Assembly: GCA_017618015.1 (NCBI GenBank)
Contig: JAFZVC010000058.1
Coordinates: forward strand, 21,457 to 85,456
DNA: 64,000 nucleotides
Reading direction: 5' to 3'
Source: Spirochaetaceae bacterium
GTDB taxonomy: Bacteria; Spirochaetota; Spirochaetia; Treponematales; Treponemataceae
Every line of letters starts with the position of its first letter. Position 1 is the first letter of the stretch. Of the stretch, positions 17,917 through 25,734 are shown one piece after another. A program made the position numbers and the translations under genes. The notes below the pieces were generated by a model. That model did not search any database. It was not told the origin of the DNA and saw only the letters and a program-made list of their open reading frames with translations.

Positions 17917-20529
17917 ATGAAGCAATTTGTTGTTACTGGAATGTCGTGCGCCGCTTGCAGTGCGCGAGTCGAAAAAGCTGTCTCTAAAGTGCCAGGCGTA
18001 ACGTCCTGTTCGGTAAGCCTTCTCACAAACTCGATGGGAGTTGAAGGCACGGCATCTGAAGCGGAGATTATCCGCGCTGTCGTTGACGCAGGTTATGGCG
18101 CGGAAACAAAAAGCGGATCTGGTACATCCAGAGACGGGAAAACGGCTGTTGGCGGCTTTTCCGCAAGCTGTTCAAGCGCGACGTGTAGTATAGCTGGTTC
18201 TTCATCCGGCACAGCGTCAAATGCCGACGACGCTCTTAAAGACAGGGAAACTCCAGTTTTACGGAAGCGCCTCATCTGGTCACTCGTGTTTCTTATGCCG
18301 CTAATGTATATTTCAATGGGCCACTCAATGTGGGCATGGCCGCTGCCATCGTTTATGAGCGGAAAACCCGCGATGACAGCGTTAGCACAGCTTATTCTAG
18401 CCGCAATCGTCATGGTGATAAACCAAAAGTTTTTTATAAGCGGCTTCCGTGGCATAATTCACCGAGCCCCGAACATGGACACGCTTGTGTCGCTTGGCTC
18501 GGCGGCTTCGTTCGTGTACAGCACAGTCCAGCTTTTCGCCATGATACATGCGCAGTATGAGCTTGATCCGCTTAAATCAGGTGTCCCCTACTCGTACCAC
18601 CTTTACTTTGAAAGCGCCGCGATGATATTGACGCTTATAACAGTTGGCAAGATGCTTGAGGCGCGCTCGAAAGGAAAGACTACAGACGCGCTTAAAAGCC
18701 TTATGAAGCTTGCCCCTAAAACGGCTGTCATTCTTGACTCTGACGGTACGGAGAAAACCGTTCCTGTCGAGTATGTGAAAAAAGGCGATATATTCGTAGT
18801 TCGTCCCGGCGAGAATATCCCGGTTGACGGAATTGTTGTTGACGGAACAAGCGCGGTGAACGAAGCCGCCCTTACCGGAGAAAGCATTCCTGTCGATAAA
18901 GCGCCGGGAGACAGAGTTTCGGCGGCGACGACGAACACGTCAGGCTTTATAAAATGCGAAGCTACCCGCGTTGGCGAGGATACAACGCTTTCTCAGATTA
19001 TCCAGATGGTGAGCGATGCGGCGGCTACAAAAGCCCCGATAGCGAAAATTGCTGACAAAGTTTCGGGCATTTTTGTGCCGACAGTCATTTCGATTGCCAT
19101 CGTCACTTTCGTAATATGGATGCTCGTCGGAGCCGCCGTTGGAACAGCTTTGACGCACGCTGTCGCAGTTCTAGTCATAAGCTGCCCGTGCGCGCTCGGG
19201 CTTGCGACCCCTGTTGCGATTATGGTCGGAAACGGTATGGGTGCAAAAAACGGCATTCTTTTTAAGACGGCAGTCGCGCTGGAGCAAGCCGGAAAGACAA
19301 ATATCGTCGTGCTCGACAAAACTGGCACGATAACGGCGGGCGAACCAGAAGTTACGGATATTATCACCGTTTCCGGCACACAAGAAAAGCTGCTCGAAGC
19401 GGCATACGCGCTCGAAAAGAAAAGCGAGCACCCGCTTGCAAAAGCCGTCGTCAAAAAAGCCGAGGAACTTGGCATCTCTGCCGAGGATTGCTCCGATTTT
19501 AAGATACTTCCTGGAAATGGTCTTACTGCAACGCTTAACGGAAGCAAGCTCGTCGGCGGAAACTTGTCGTTCATAGCACAGAATGCGACCGTCGCCGACC
19601 ATGCACAAAAGCTTTCAGATCAACTTTCTGCACAGGGAAAAACGCCTCTTTTCTTCGCAAAAGACGGTGAGCTCCTTGGCATAATCGCTGTCGCCGACGT
19701 AATAAAAAAAGACAGTCCGGCTGCAATCCGTGAAATGAAAGAAATGGGGCTTCTTGTCGTTATGCTTACGGGCGACAACGAGCGCACCGCAAAAGCAATT
19801 GGCACACAAGCCGGCGTTGATGAAGTTGTTGCGGGCGTTTTGCCCGACGGCAAAGAAAGCGTTATCCGGCAGCTTAAAGAAAAAGGCAAAGTGTGCATGG
19901 TCGGCGACGGCATAAACGACGCGCCTTCTCTTATGCGCGCGGACACTGGTGTCGCTATCGGAGCAGGAGCGGACGTTGCTGTTGATGCCGCCGACATCGT
20001 GCTGATGAAAAACAGTCTTTCTGACGTTCCGGCGCTTATCCGGCTCAGCCGCGCCACTGTAAGAAACATCCATGAAAACTTGTTCTGGGCGTTTTTCTAT
20101 AATATAATAGGCATACCGCTCGCGGCAGGCGCATTCGTAAATCTTTTCGGATGGCACTTGAACCCGATGTTCGGCGCGGCGGCAATGAGCCTTTCAAGCT
20201 TCTGCGTCGTAACGAACGCATTGCGACTTAATTTGTTCAAGATGCACAAAACCGGCGCGGCAGACTCAACGCAGCTTGATGAGCAAACTGATACAACGAT
20301 CAATACTGATAAGGAGATAACTATAATGAGCGAGAAAATACTCAAAATTGAAGGAATGATGTGCGGCCATTGCGAGATGCACGTAAAAAAGGCGCTGGAA
20401 GCGATTTCAGGCGTTGAATCAGCTGTTGCCAGCCACGAAAAAGGAACAGCAGTCGTAACCCTTTCCGCTTCGGTTGATGACGCGACATTGCGCAAAGCCG
20501 TAGAAGAAGCGGGCTACAAAGTCATATAG
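17917..20529 (+). CDS. copA: Copper-exporting P1B-type ATPase CopA with C-terminal CopZ-like domain
   Basis: This pump moves Cu(I) out of the cytoplasm using ATP. Residues 1-65 are a heavy-metal-binding domain with C11-A-A-C14. A Ser/Gly/Cys-rich linker (about 66-105) follows, then the membrane helices, the actuator TGES near 320, the transmembrane metal site C423-P-C425, the phosphorylation motif D467-KTGT and the GDGINDAP hinge. The core ends near residue 785. A second metal-binding domain (C816-G-H-C819) forms the C-terminus, which is unusual and is preceded by an internal ribosome binding site (see nested entry). GGAG precedes ATG 17917. The 3' end overlaps the convergent EAL gene by 16 nt. 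Confidence 0.95.
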   Translation: MKQFVVTGMSCAACSARVEKAVSKVPGVTSCSVSLLTNSMGVEGTASEAEIIRAVVDAGYGAETKSGSGTSRDGKTAVGGFSASCSSATCSIAGSSSGTASNADDALKDRETPVLRKRLIWSLVFLMPLMYISMGHSMWAWPLPSFMSGKPAMTALAQLILAAIVMVINQKFFISGFRGIIHRAPNMDTLVSLGSAASFVYSTVQLFAMIHAQYELDPLKSGVPYSYHLYFESAAMILTLITVGKMLEARSKGKTTDALKSLMKLAPKTAVILDSDGTEKTVPVEYVKKGDIFVVRPGENIPVDGIVVDGTSAVNEAALTGESIPVDKAPGDRVSAATTNTSGFIKCEATRVGEDTTLSQIIQMVSDAAATKAPIAKIADKVSGIFVPTVISIAIVTFVIWMLVGAAVGTALTHAVAVLVISCPCALGLATPVAIMVGNGMGAKNGILFKTAVALEQAGKTNIVVLDKTGTITAGEPEVTDIITVSGTQEKLLEAAYALEKKSEHPLAKAVVKKAEELGISAEDCSDFKILPGNGLTATLNGSKLVGGNLSFIAQNATVADHAQKLSDQLSAQGKTPLFFAKDGELLGIIAVADVIKKDSPAAIREMKEMGLLVVMLTGDNERTAKAIGTQAGVDEVVAGVLPDGKESVIRQLKEKGKVCMVGDGINDAPSLMRADTGVAIGAGADVAVDAADIVLMKNSLSDVPALIRLSRATVRNIHENLFWAFFYNIIGIPLAAGAFVNLFGWHLNPMFGAAAMSLSSFCVVTNALRLNLFKMHKTGAADSTQLDEQTDTTINTDKEITIMSEKILKIEGMMCGHCEMHVKKALEAISGVESAVASHEKGTAVVTLSASVDDATLRKAVEEAGYKVI
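20326..20529 (+). CDS. copZ: CopZ-like copper chaperone translated from an internal start within copA
   Basis: An AAGGAG Shine-Dalgarno at 20311-20316 sits 9 nt before an in-frame ATG at 20326, codon 804 of copA. Translation from it would yield a complete 67-residue heavy-metal-binding protein with [10 protein letters not shown], exactly the size of stand-alone CopZ chaperones that hand Cu(I) to CopA. Either the two genes fused when the copA stop was lost, leaving the copZ signals in place, or both the fused pump and the free chaperone are made. The sequence supports the start site; expression of the short product is inference. Confidence 0.6.
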   Translation: MSEKILKIEGMMCGHCEMHVKKALEAISGVESAVASHEKGTAVVTLSASVDDATLRKAVEEAGYKVI

Positions 20530-22454
20530 CAGTCATCAATCTGATACGTACCGTTCTTTATTTTCTCGTAGATTTCGGTGTCGGGCATCGGTTTACCGAA
20601 CAAATAGCCCTGCAGCTGCTCGCATCCGGCTTCTTTAAGGAACTGGTACGCTTCCTCGGTCTCAACGCCCTCAGTTAGCGTCTTCATGCCAAGCTCCTTC
20701 GCAAGCGCGATGACATTCCGCAAAATTCTGTGAGCCTTTGGATTCTCCGAGAAATTCTCCAAAAACTTCATGTCAATTTTCATAACATCAAAGTCATATT
20801 CCTTAAGGACGTTGAGCCCGGAATATCCTGAGCCAAAATCATCGAGCCACAAAGCATAACCGGAGTTACGGAACTTTGAGAATGCCTCTTTAAGGCTTGC
20901 GTCATTCTGCGAAAGTGTGCTTTCCGTAATCTCTATATGTATGCTCTTCTTGTCGATGTTGTACTTTTGCAGGCAGTTCTCAACTTCTTCGGCAAGGTTG
21001 ATCGAATCAAAATCGAGACGCGAGAAGTTAAGCGAAACCGGCAGAAGCGGGAAATCTGTTTCAGGAACTTTGGAGAGCATCTTGCAGACTGTTTCCACTA
21101 CGTACATATCGAGTTTATGAATCTGGTGATATTCTTCCAACGTCTGAATAAAGTCTGCTGGAGAAAGGAAGCCGAACGTAGGATCATCCCACCGGGAAAG
21201 AGCTTCCACACCACAAACCTTTCCGTTCTGCGCATTTATTACTGGCTGATAATAAACCTTTATATACTCGTTCTTTATGGCGTTATCGATATTGTTGATG
21301 ATGTACTGCTTTTTCTTAAAGTCGCTGGCCATCGTCTCGTCGTATTCGCAGTAAATCTTGTTATAGAGCTTCTTGATTGAATAGCACGCATACCGCGCAT
21401 GGTCACACGCGACAAGAGGAAGGCATTCGCGGTTTTCAGGTCTGTAACCTCCGACTTTAAGCCCAAGCTTAAGGTCATATTTCATATTCGAAAGATTCCT
21501 GTGCAAAAGCTCGATTTTTTCTGATATCGATTCGTTTTTAGTGAGCACAACGAAGTTATCGTTTGAAAAATGAGCGACAACAGAATCATTAAAAATATTG
21601 CTGATGTTGTCGGCAAAATTCTTAAGGAAAGTGTTGCCTTCCCAAAATCCGTATTTTTCGTTCAAAGCTTTGAAATTCTCGACATCAAAGAAAAGGAAAA
21701 CATAACTTGTTGGGTCGTTTTTCTTGTCATTTATAACGGAAAGAGCCTGCCCGCGGAAATAATTCATATTCGCAAGCCCCGTAACCTCATCGCTTATAGA
21801 AAGCTTAAGCAAAATGCCCTGCGTATGCTCAAGCTTTTCGTCTTTCTGAGCCTCGTGCAGTTTTTGGTGGAAAGAGTTTATCGCGCTCATCAGGATAACG
21901 ATGAAAACTATTGCCAAGTTGACTTGCGTCGCATAAGACGTGGGCTTCACGACTTCGCACAGGATAAAGAACAGTATGTATGTACCGGAAAGGAATACGA
22001 TTGAAAAAATCGGGCGCCATGCGATGAAACAGAAAATCAAGACGGTCATCGTCATAAGATTTATGAACTGCTCGCCTTTTCCGTAGTCAAGGAATGAAAT
22101 GTATATGCCAAAAACAATCGCCACGGCGGAGAAAAGATAGCGGATTATTTCCCATTTTACGCGGTTTGTACTGATTTTTTTTATATGACGGATTGAATAG
22201 ATAAACAGGACGAGCGCGACGGCTAGCAGAAGCACGTACATCGAGAAATGTTGGATAAACCATTCGGTTGAGCGGCGTGTAGACTCGATTTGCTGCCTGA
22301 TTATCGTTATCAGGATCATAGTTATTTCAAGCACGATTATTACAGACGATACATATACAGCAGACCGTATATTCGAGGAATCAAAATATTTGTTTATGTA
22401 CGAAGAGTATTTTTCGAGTCCTAAAAACTTTTTAAGCTTATCCTTCATGCTCAT
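20514..22454 (-). CDS. Membrane-anchored c-di-GMP phosphodiesterase (degenerate GGDEF plus EAL)
   Basis: Five to six membrane helices (about residues 30-200) lead into a GGDEF domain in which the signature is SNDNF (297-301), so cyclase activity should be lost; [15 protein letters not shown] is still recognisable. The EAL domain (about 395-640) keeps the key motifs: [22 protein letters not shown], the lysine in VMKIDM and TEGVETEEA, with [10 protein letters not shown] at the end. It should therefore hydrolyse c-di-GMP, with the inactive GGDEF possibly sensing GTP as in similar proteins. ATG 22454 follows a TATACT box by 6 nt. It converges on copA with a 16-nt overlap. Confidence 0.88.
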   Translation of the reverse strand: MSMKDKLKKFLGLEKYSSYINKYFDSSNIRSAVYVSSVIIVLEITMILITIIRQQIESTRRSTEWFIQHFSMYVLLLAVALVLFIYSIRHIKKISTNRVKWEIIRYLFSAVAIVFGIYISFLDYGKGEQFINLMTMTVLIFCFIAWRPIFSIVFLSGTYILFFILCEVVKPTSYATQVNLAIVFIVILMSAINSFHQKLHEAQKDEKLEHTQGILLKLSISDEVTGLANMNYFRGQALSVINDKKNDPTSYVFLFFDVENFKALNEKYGFWEGNTFLKNFADNISNIFNDSVVAHFSNDNFVVLTKNESISEKIELLHRNLSNMKYDLKLGLKVGGYRPENRECLPLVACDHARYACYSIKKLYNKIYCEYDETMASDFKKKQYIINNIDNAIKNEYIKVYYQPVINAQNGKVCGVEALSRWDDPTFGFLSPADFIQTLEEYHQIHKLDMYVVETVCKMLSKVPETDFPLLPVSLNFSRLDFDSINLAEEVENCLQKYNIDKKSIHIEITESTLSQNDASLKEAFSKFRNSGYALWLDDFGSGYSGLNVLKEYDFDVMKIDMKFLENFSENPKAHRILRNVIALAKELGMKTLTEGVETEEAYQFLKEAGCEQLQGYLFGKPMPDTEIYEKIKNGTYQIDDCYMTL

Positions 22455-22460
22455 ACAAAC

Positions 22461-22466
22461 AGTATA
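22461..22466 (-). promoter_or_regulatory. Putative -10 box, leaderless geometry, EAL gene
   Basis: Minus strand TATACT ends 6 nt before ATG 22454. The expected -35 position falls in a T run, so only the -10 is supported. Confidence 0.4.
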
Positions 22467-22514
22467 AAGCAGTCTTGTGAAAAAAAAAGATTTAAACGAA
22501 AAAAAAATAAAATA

Positions 22515-22544
22515 TTGCGTAATTTGTTTAAAAAATTGTATATT
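22515..22544 (+). promoter_or_regulatory. Candidate glmS promoter
   Basis: TTGCGT, 18 nt, TATATT in a very AT-rich stretch, about 40 nt ahead of the glmS start. The leader carries AAGGAG before ATG 22586. It is too short to hold a glmS ribozyme. Confidence 0.4.
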
Positions 22545-22585
22545 TTCTTTGACGCAAGCTTGTCGGCAATATAAGGAGAATATTC

Positions 22586-24427
22586 ATGTGCGGAATAGTA
22601 GGATATATAGGACATAAAGACGCAACGCCTGTTCTTGTAAGCGCGCTCAAAAAACTTGAGTACAGGGGCTATGACAGCGCGGGAATCGCTGTTTTTGACG
22701 GCGAAGACATAATCGTGCGCAAAGCCAAGGGTGCGCTCAGGTTTTTGGAAGAAAAAATCGCTGACGAAATAATAAAAGGTTCGCTCGGAATTGGACATAC
22801 CCGCTGGGCAACGCACGGTGAACCGAGCGACATAAACGCACATCCGCAGACGAACGTAAGCGGCTCAATCGCCGTCGTTCATAATGGCATCATCGAAAAC
22901 TACATGGAGCTTAAAAGCTGGCTCCAGGCGCAGGGCATCGTTTTCCGAAGCCAGACAGACACCGAAGTAATTGCGCATCTTGTGAATTACTACTACGAGC
23001 AGTCACCGGACATTTTCGCGGCAGTGCTTAAAGCGCTCCATAAGCTTGAAGGAAGCTACGCGCTCGGCGTTATCTGCAAGGATTTCCCGGACAGGCTTAT
23101 TGCCGCACGTAAGGAAAGTCCGCTCATTGTGGGGCTTGGAAAGTCAGAGAACTTTATTGCGAGCGACGTGCCCGCCGTGCTTGAATACACGCGTGACGTT
23201 TATTTCCTTGACCAAAAAGAAATTGCCGTTCTTTATGATGACCATGTTGACTTGTTCACAGAGGACGGAGAAAAAGTCATAAAAGAACCGTACCACGTTG
23301 ATTGGGATATCTCATCGGCGGAAAAAGGCGGCTACGCGCACTTTATGCTCAAAGAGATTTACGAGCAGCCAAAAGCGCTTACGGATACGCTTCGCCCCCG
23401 CCTTGTAAAAGAAAACGGTGTTAACGCTGATATTGCGTTTGACGAAGTTGATTTTGGCGACGAATGGAAGAATGCGGACCGCGTCGTCATAACAGCATGC
23501 GGTACTGCGTATCATGCGGGAGCCGTCGCGAAATATGTGTTTGAAAAACTTGCCCGCATTCCTGTTGTCGTAGATTTTGCAAGCGAGTTCCGCTACAGGA
23601 ATCCTATCCTCACGCAAAAAGATATTTTCATCGTTATAAGCCAGTCGGGTGAGACGGCCGACACGCTTGCCGCCATGCGTCTTGCAAAACAGGCGGGTGC
23701 TCATATAATCGCCATAACGAACTGCGTCGGTTCCACCGTAAGCCGTGAAGCTGATGACGTCATATACACTTGGGCAGGTCCGGAGATTGCCGTCGCCTCG
23801 ACAAAGGCATACACAACACAGCTTATGTGTCTGTGCCTTCTCGCGCTTAAAACTGCTTTTTTGCGCGGAACAGTGACGGACACAGAATACAAATCTCTTC
23901 TTGATGAGCTTGAGGAAATTCCGAGCAAGGCACAGACGATACTCGACAATCAGGCGGCGATACAAAAGTTCGCGTCCCGCAACTTCAACAAAGAGAAGGT
24001 TTTCTACATCGGACGGCAGTACGACAGCGCGACGAGCCTTGAATGCGCACTTAAGCTGAAGGAAGTCAGCTACATGCACTCCGAGGCGTTCGCCGCCGGA
24101 GAGCTTAAGCACGGTCCTATCGCACTTATTGACAAGAACACGCTCGTTGTTGCGACTGCAACAAAAAAAGATCTTTTTGAAAAGCTTATAAGCAACATAG
24201 TAGAGGTTAAGTCACGCGGGGCAGCTACGCTCGTCATAACACAGGACGATGCCGGTTCTTTTGGCGAGAGCGCGGACGAGGTTATCGTCATTCCGGACAC
24301 AGCGGAAGTTTTCACATCGATGCTTTCGATAATACCGGCACAGCTTTTCGCGTACTATTGTGCGGTGCAGCGCGGAAACGACCCCGACAAGCCGCGTAAT
24401 CTGGCTAAATCAGTCACTGTTGAATAA
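22586..24427 (+). CDS. glmS: Glutamine-fructose-6-phosphate aminotransferase (isomerizing)
   Basis: GlmS makes glucosamine-6-phosphate from fructose-6-phosphate and glutamine, the entry to amino-sugar and peptidoglycan synthesis. The N-terminal Ntn glutaminase domain begins MCGIVGYIG with the Cys nucleophile after Met1, then YRGYDSAGIAV, GHTRWATHG and HNGIIENY. Two SIS sugar-isomerase domains follow (SQSGETADTLAA; EFAAGELKHGPIALID), ending in the family tail PRNLAKSVTVE. At 613 residues it has normal length. AAGGAG is 7-8 nt before the ATG. Confidence 0.97.
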   Translation: MCGIVGYIGHKDATPVLVSALKKLEYRGYDSAGIAVFDGEDIIVRKAKGALRFLEEKIADEIIKGSLGIGHTRWATHGEPSDINAHPQTNVSGSIAVVHNGIIENYMELKSWLQAQGIVFRSQTDTEVIAHLVNYYYEQSPDIFAAVLKALHKLEGSYALGVICKDFPDRLIAARKESPLIVGLGKSENFIASDVPAVLEYTRDVYFLDQKEIAVLYDDHVDLFTEDGEKVIKEPYHVDWDISSAEKGGYAHFMLKEIYEQPKALTDTLRPRLVKENGVNADIAFDEVDFGDEWKNADRVVITACGTAYHAGAVAKYVFEKLARIPVVVDFASEFRYRNPILTQKDIFIVISQSGETADTLAAMRLAKQAGAHIIAITNCVGSTVSREADDVIYTWAGPEIAVASTKAYTTQLMCLCLLALKTAFLRGTVTDTEYKSLLDELEEIPSKAQTILDNQAAIQKFASRNFNKEKVFYIGRQYDSATSLECALKLKEVSYMHSEAFAAGELKHGPIALIDKNTLVVATATKKDLFEKLISNIVEVKSRGAATLVITQDDAGSFGESADEVIVIPDTAEVFTSMLSIIPAQLFAYYCAVQRGNDPDKPRNLAKSVTVE

Positions 24428-24431
24428 GCTG

Positions 24432-24461
24432 TTGAGTAAATCATCGTTTATGTGATATTAT
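24432..24461 (+). promoter_or_regulatory. Promoter of the 38-aa basic protein gene
   Basis: TTGAGT, 18 nt, TATTAT, about 48 nt before the ATG at 24510; it begins 4 nt after the glmS stop. Confidence 0.5.
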
Positions 24462-24509
24462 GGCAAAGTCGCAATAATTGTGACGACATCCATTATTCCG
24501 AGGTATACC

Positions 24510-24626
24510 ATGAGACTTGCGAAACGTTTCAGAAAAGACACACGCTCAAAGCTTACAAGAGCGAACACAAAGAAAAGAGTAAAGACAATCAGAGAAAATC
24601 TCGCTGTTATCAAGGCTTTGGCATAA
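24510..24626 (+). CDS. Small highly basic protein (38 aa)
   Basis: ATG 24510 has a GAGG ribosome binding site with 6-nt spacing, and the frame runs 38 codons to TAA. The protein starts MRLAKRFRKDTRSK and is about one third Lys/Arg with no acidic patch, suggesting an RNA- or DNA-binding role, perhaps on the ribosome; I do not recognise a family. It has its own promoter upstream and a strong terminator 33 nt downstream, so it is a complete transcription unit. A longer 62-codon frame overlaps it but lacks a ribosome binding site. Confidence 0.6.
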   Translation: MRLAKRFRKDTRSKLTRANTKKRVKTIRENLAVIKALA

Positions 24627-24658
24627 GCGAAACAGTGTAAATGCTTCTTTACGGAAAG

Positions 24659-24699
24659 GCTCTCCGGCGTTAACGTGACGCTTTCGGGGAGCTTTTTTT
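24659..24699 (+). terminator. Rho-independent terminator after the 38-aa gene
   Basis: GCTCTCCG pairs with CGGGGAGC (one G-U pair), with inner GCG/CGC, directly followed by seven T. Confidence 0.85.
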
Positions 24700-24703
24700 A
24701 TGG

Positions 24704-24776
24704 GTTTTAGGGCGAAGCCCTAGGCGAGGGGGTAGACCACAACATCGTGCGGGCGAAGGGGGAGACTTCCCCCTTA
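24704..24776. repeat. Palindromic intergenic repeat, copy 1 (REP-like)
   Basis: Two hairpins, TAGGGC-GAA-GCCCTA (24708-24722) and AAGGGGGA/TCCCCCTT (24756-24775), joined by a GGCGAGGGGGT block. The same plan and the shared blocks TTTTAGGG, CCCTAGGCGA, GGGGGT and TTCCCCCTT recur at 57587-57698. This copy abuts the stop of the DUF1232 gene and may serve as its terminator. Confidence 0.6.
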
Positions 24777-25718
24777 TTATGCGAACAGAGCAGCGACTGT
24801 TTTCCAAATATGGATAATCGGGTAGAAATACGCTGCGAACATCGAGATACCGCCGAACTGGTTCATAAGGATACGGCGGGATATAAAAAACATAATCGTA
24901 TAAGCACCGAAAGTGCTGACGAAAATGATAATGCGCTTCTTGAACACATCGATGTAGTGACGGACAACCTCGACAAGCTCCGGGAACTCTTTTAGCGCGG
25001 GAATATAAGACGATAGTTTTTTTACGGTGTCGAGCGCGGTTTTTATCTTTGGATAGCACTGGATGATGTACTTGCATATACCGGCTTCAAGGTTTTTCTC
25101 CTGCACGATGCATTTCACTATCGGGAACATCGTCTTGGCGTTATTGATAGAACGGATTATGCCCCACACAAGCGAAATCAAAAAGAAAACCGATGCCATG
25201 TAGTACGAGACAATCTCGCTTATCGGCTGGAAGATAACAAGAAGCATACCGCACGTCAGCAGCAGAAAATTGATTATTGAGTTTTTTATCGTGGTTTTAA
25301 GCGAGCTGTTTAGTCGGGCATTTATCTCTTGCTCGCCAAAGTCCAGTATGACCGGCAAAGCTTCTTTTTCAACGAGCATTACTCCGGCGTTTACAAGGCT
25401 GTGGAATATCGCTCCGATAACGAAAATATCGTCTATGAAGCCGATAAACGGGATAACATCAGGGATAAGGTCGATTGGAGAGATTACGTAAATGAGCGCG
25501 CCGATAATCTCTGCCTTCATCCATTTCGGAGTATCTGGCGAGAGATAGAATTTCCAGAGGGCTTTCATCTTGTCGCCCACTTTTTTCATGGGTCCTTTTA
25601 TGAATTTGTCGATTTTTGCCCGCACGTCGGAAATTTGCTTTTCCGTTGCGTGCTCACCAAATTCTTCGGCTTTTTGAAGAGCTTTCTCTTTTTCGAACTC
25701 TAAAGGCGTATTTTTCAT
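24777..25718 (-). CDS. DUF1232 (YkvA-like) membrane protein
   Basis: The DUF1232 signature is explicit near residues 62-105: EIIGALIYVISPIDLIPDVIPFIGFIDDIFVIG. That part is a small membrane-associated domain of unknown function. The remaining 200 residues add two or three further hydrophobic segments and a helical C-terminal region ending VAALFA. At 313 residues it is longer than typical YkvA proteins (about 130). The start lies 16 nt after the lon stop, so it is likely co-transcribed with lon; the link may be envelope or protein quality control (inference). Confidence 0.75.
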   Translation of the reverse strand: MKNTPLEFEKEKALQKAEEFGEHATEKQISDVRAKIDKFIKGPMKKVGDKMKALWKFYLSPDTPKWMKAEIIGALIYVISPIDLIPDVIPFIGFIDDIFVIGAIFHSLVNAGVMLVEKEALPVILDFGEQEINARLNSSLKTTIKNSIINFLLLTCGMLLVIFQPISEIVSYYMASVFFLISLVWGIIRSINNAKTMFPIVKCIVQEKNLEAGICKYIIQCYPKIKTALDTVKKLSSYIPALKEFPELVEVVRHYIDVFKKRIIIFVSTFGAYTIMFFISRRILMNQFGGISMFAAYFYPIIHIWKTVAALFA

Positions 25719-25734
25719 TTATTTATCTACTCTG

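Noticed and set aside
19615..20157. 180-codon antisense frame in copA
   Set aside because: Lies opposite highly conserved ATPase motifs and has no initiation signal.
22455..22585. glmS ribozyme
   Set aside because: The leader is about 40 nt, too short, and the catalytic core is absent.
23312..24112. 266-codon open frame antisense to glmS
   Set aside because: It is a third-position shadow of glmS, has no ribosome binding site and gives Cys/Arg-rich sequence with no domain.
24452..24640. 62-codon frame overlapping the 38-codon basic gene
   Set aside because: No ribosome binding site and it begins inside the promoter of the basic gene.
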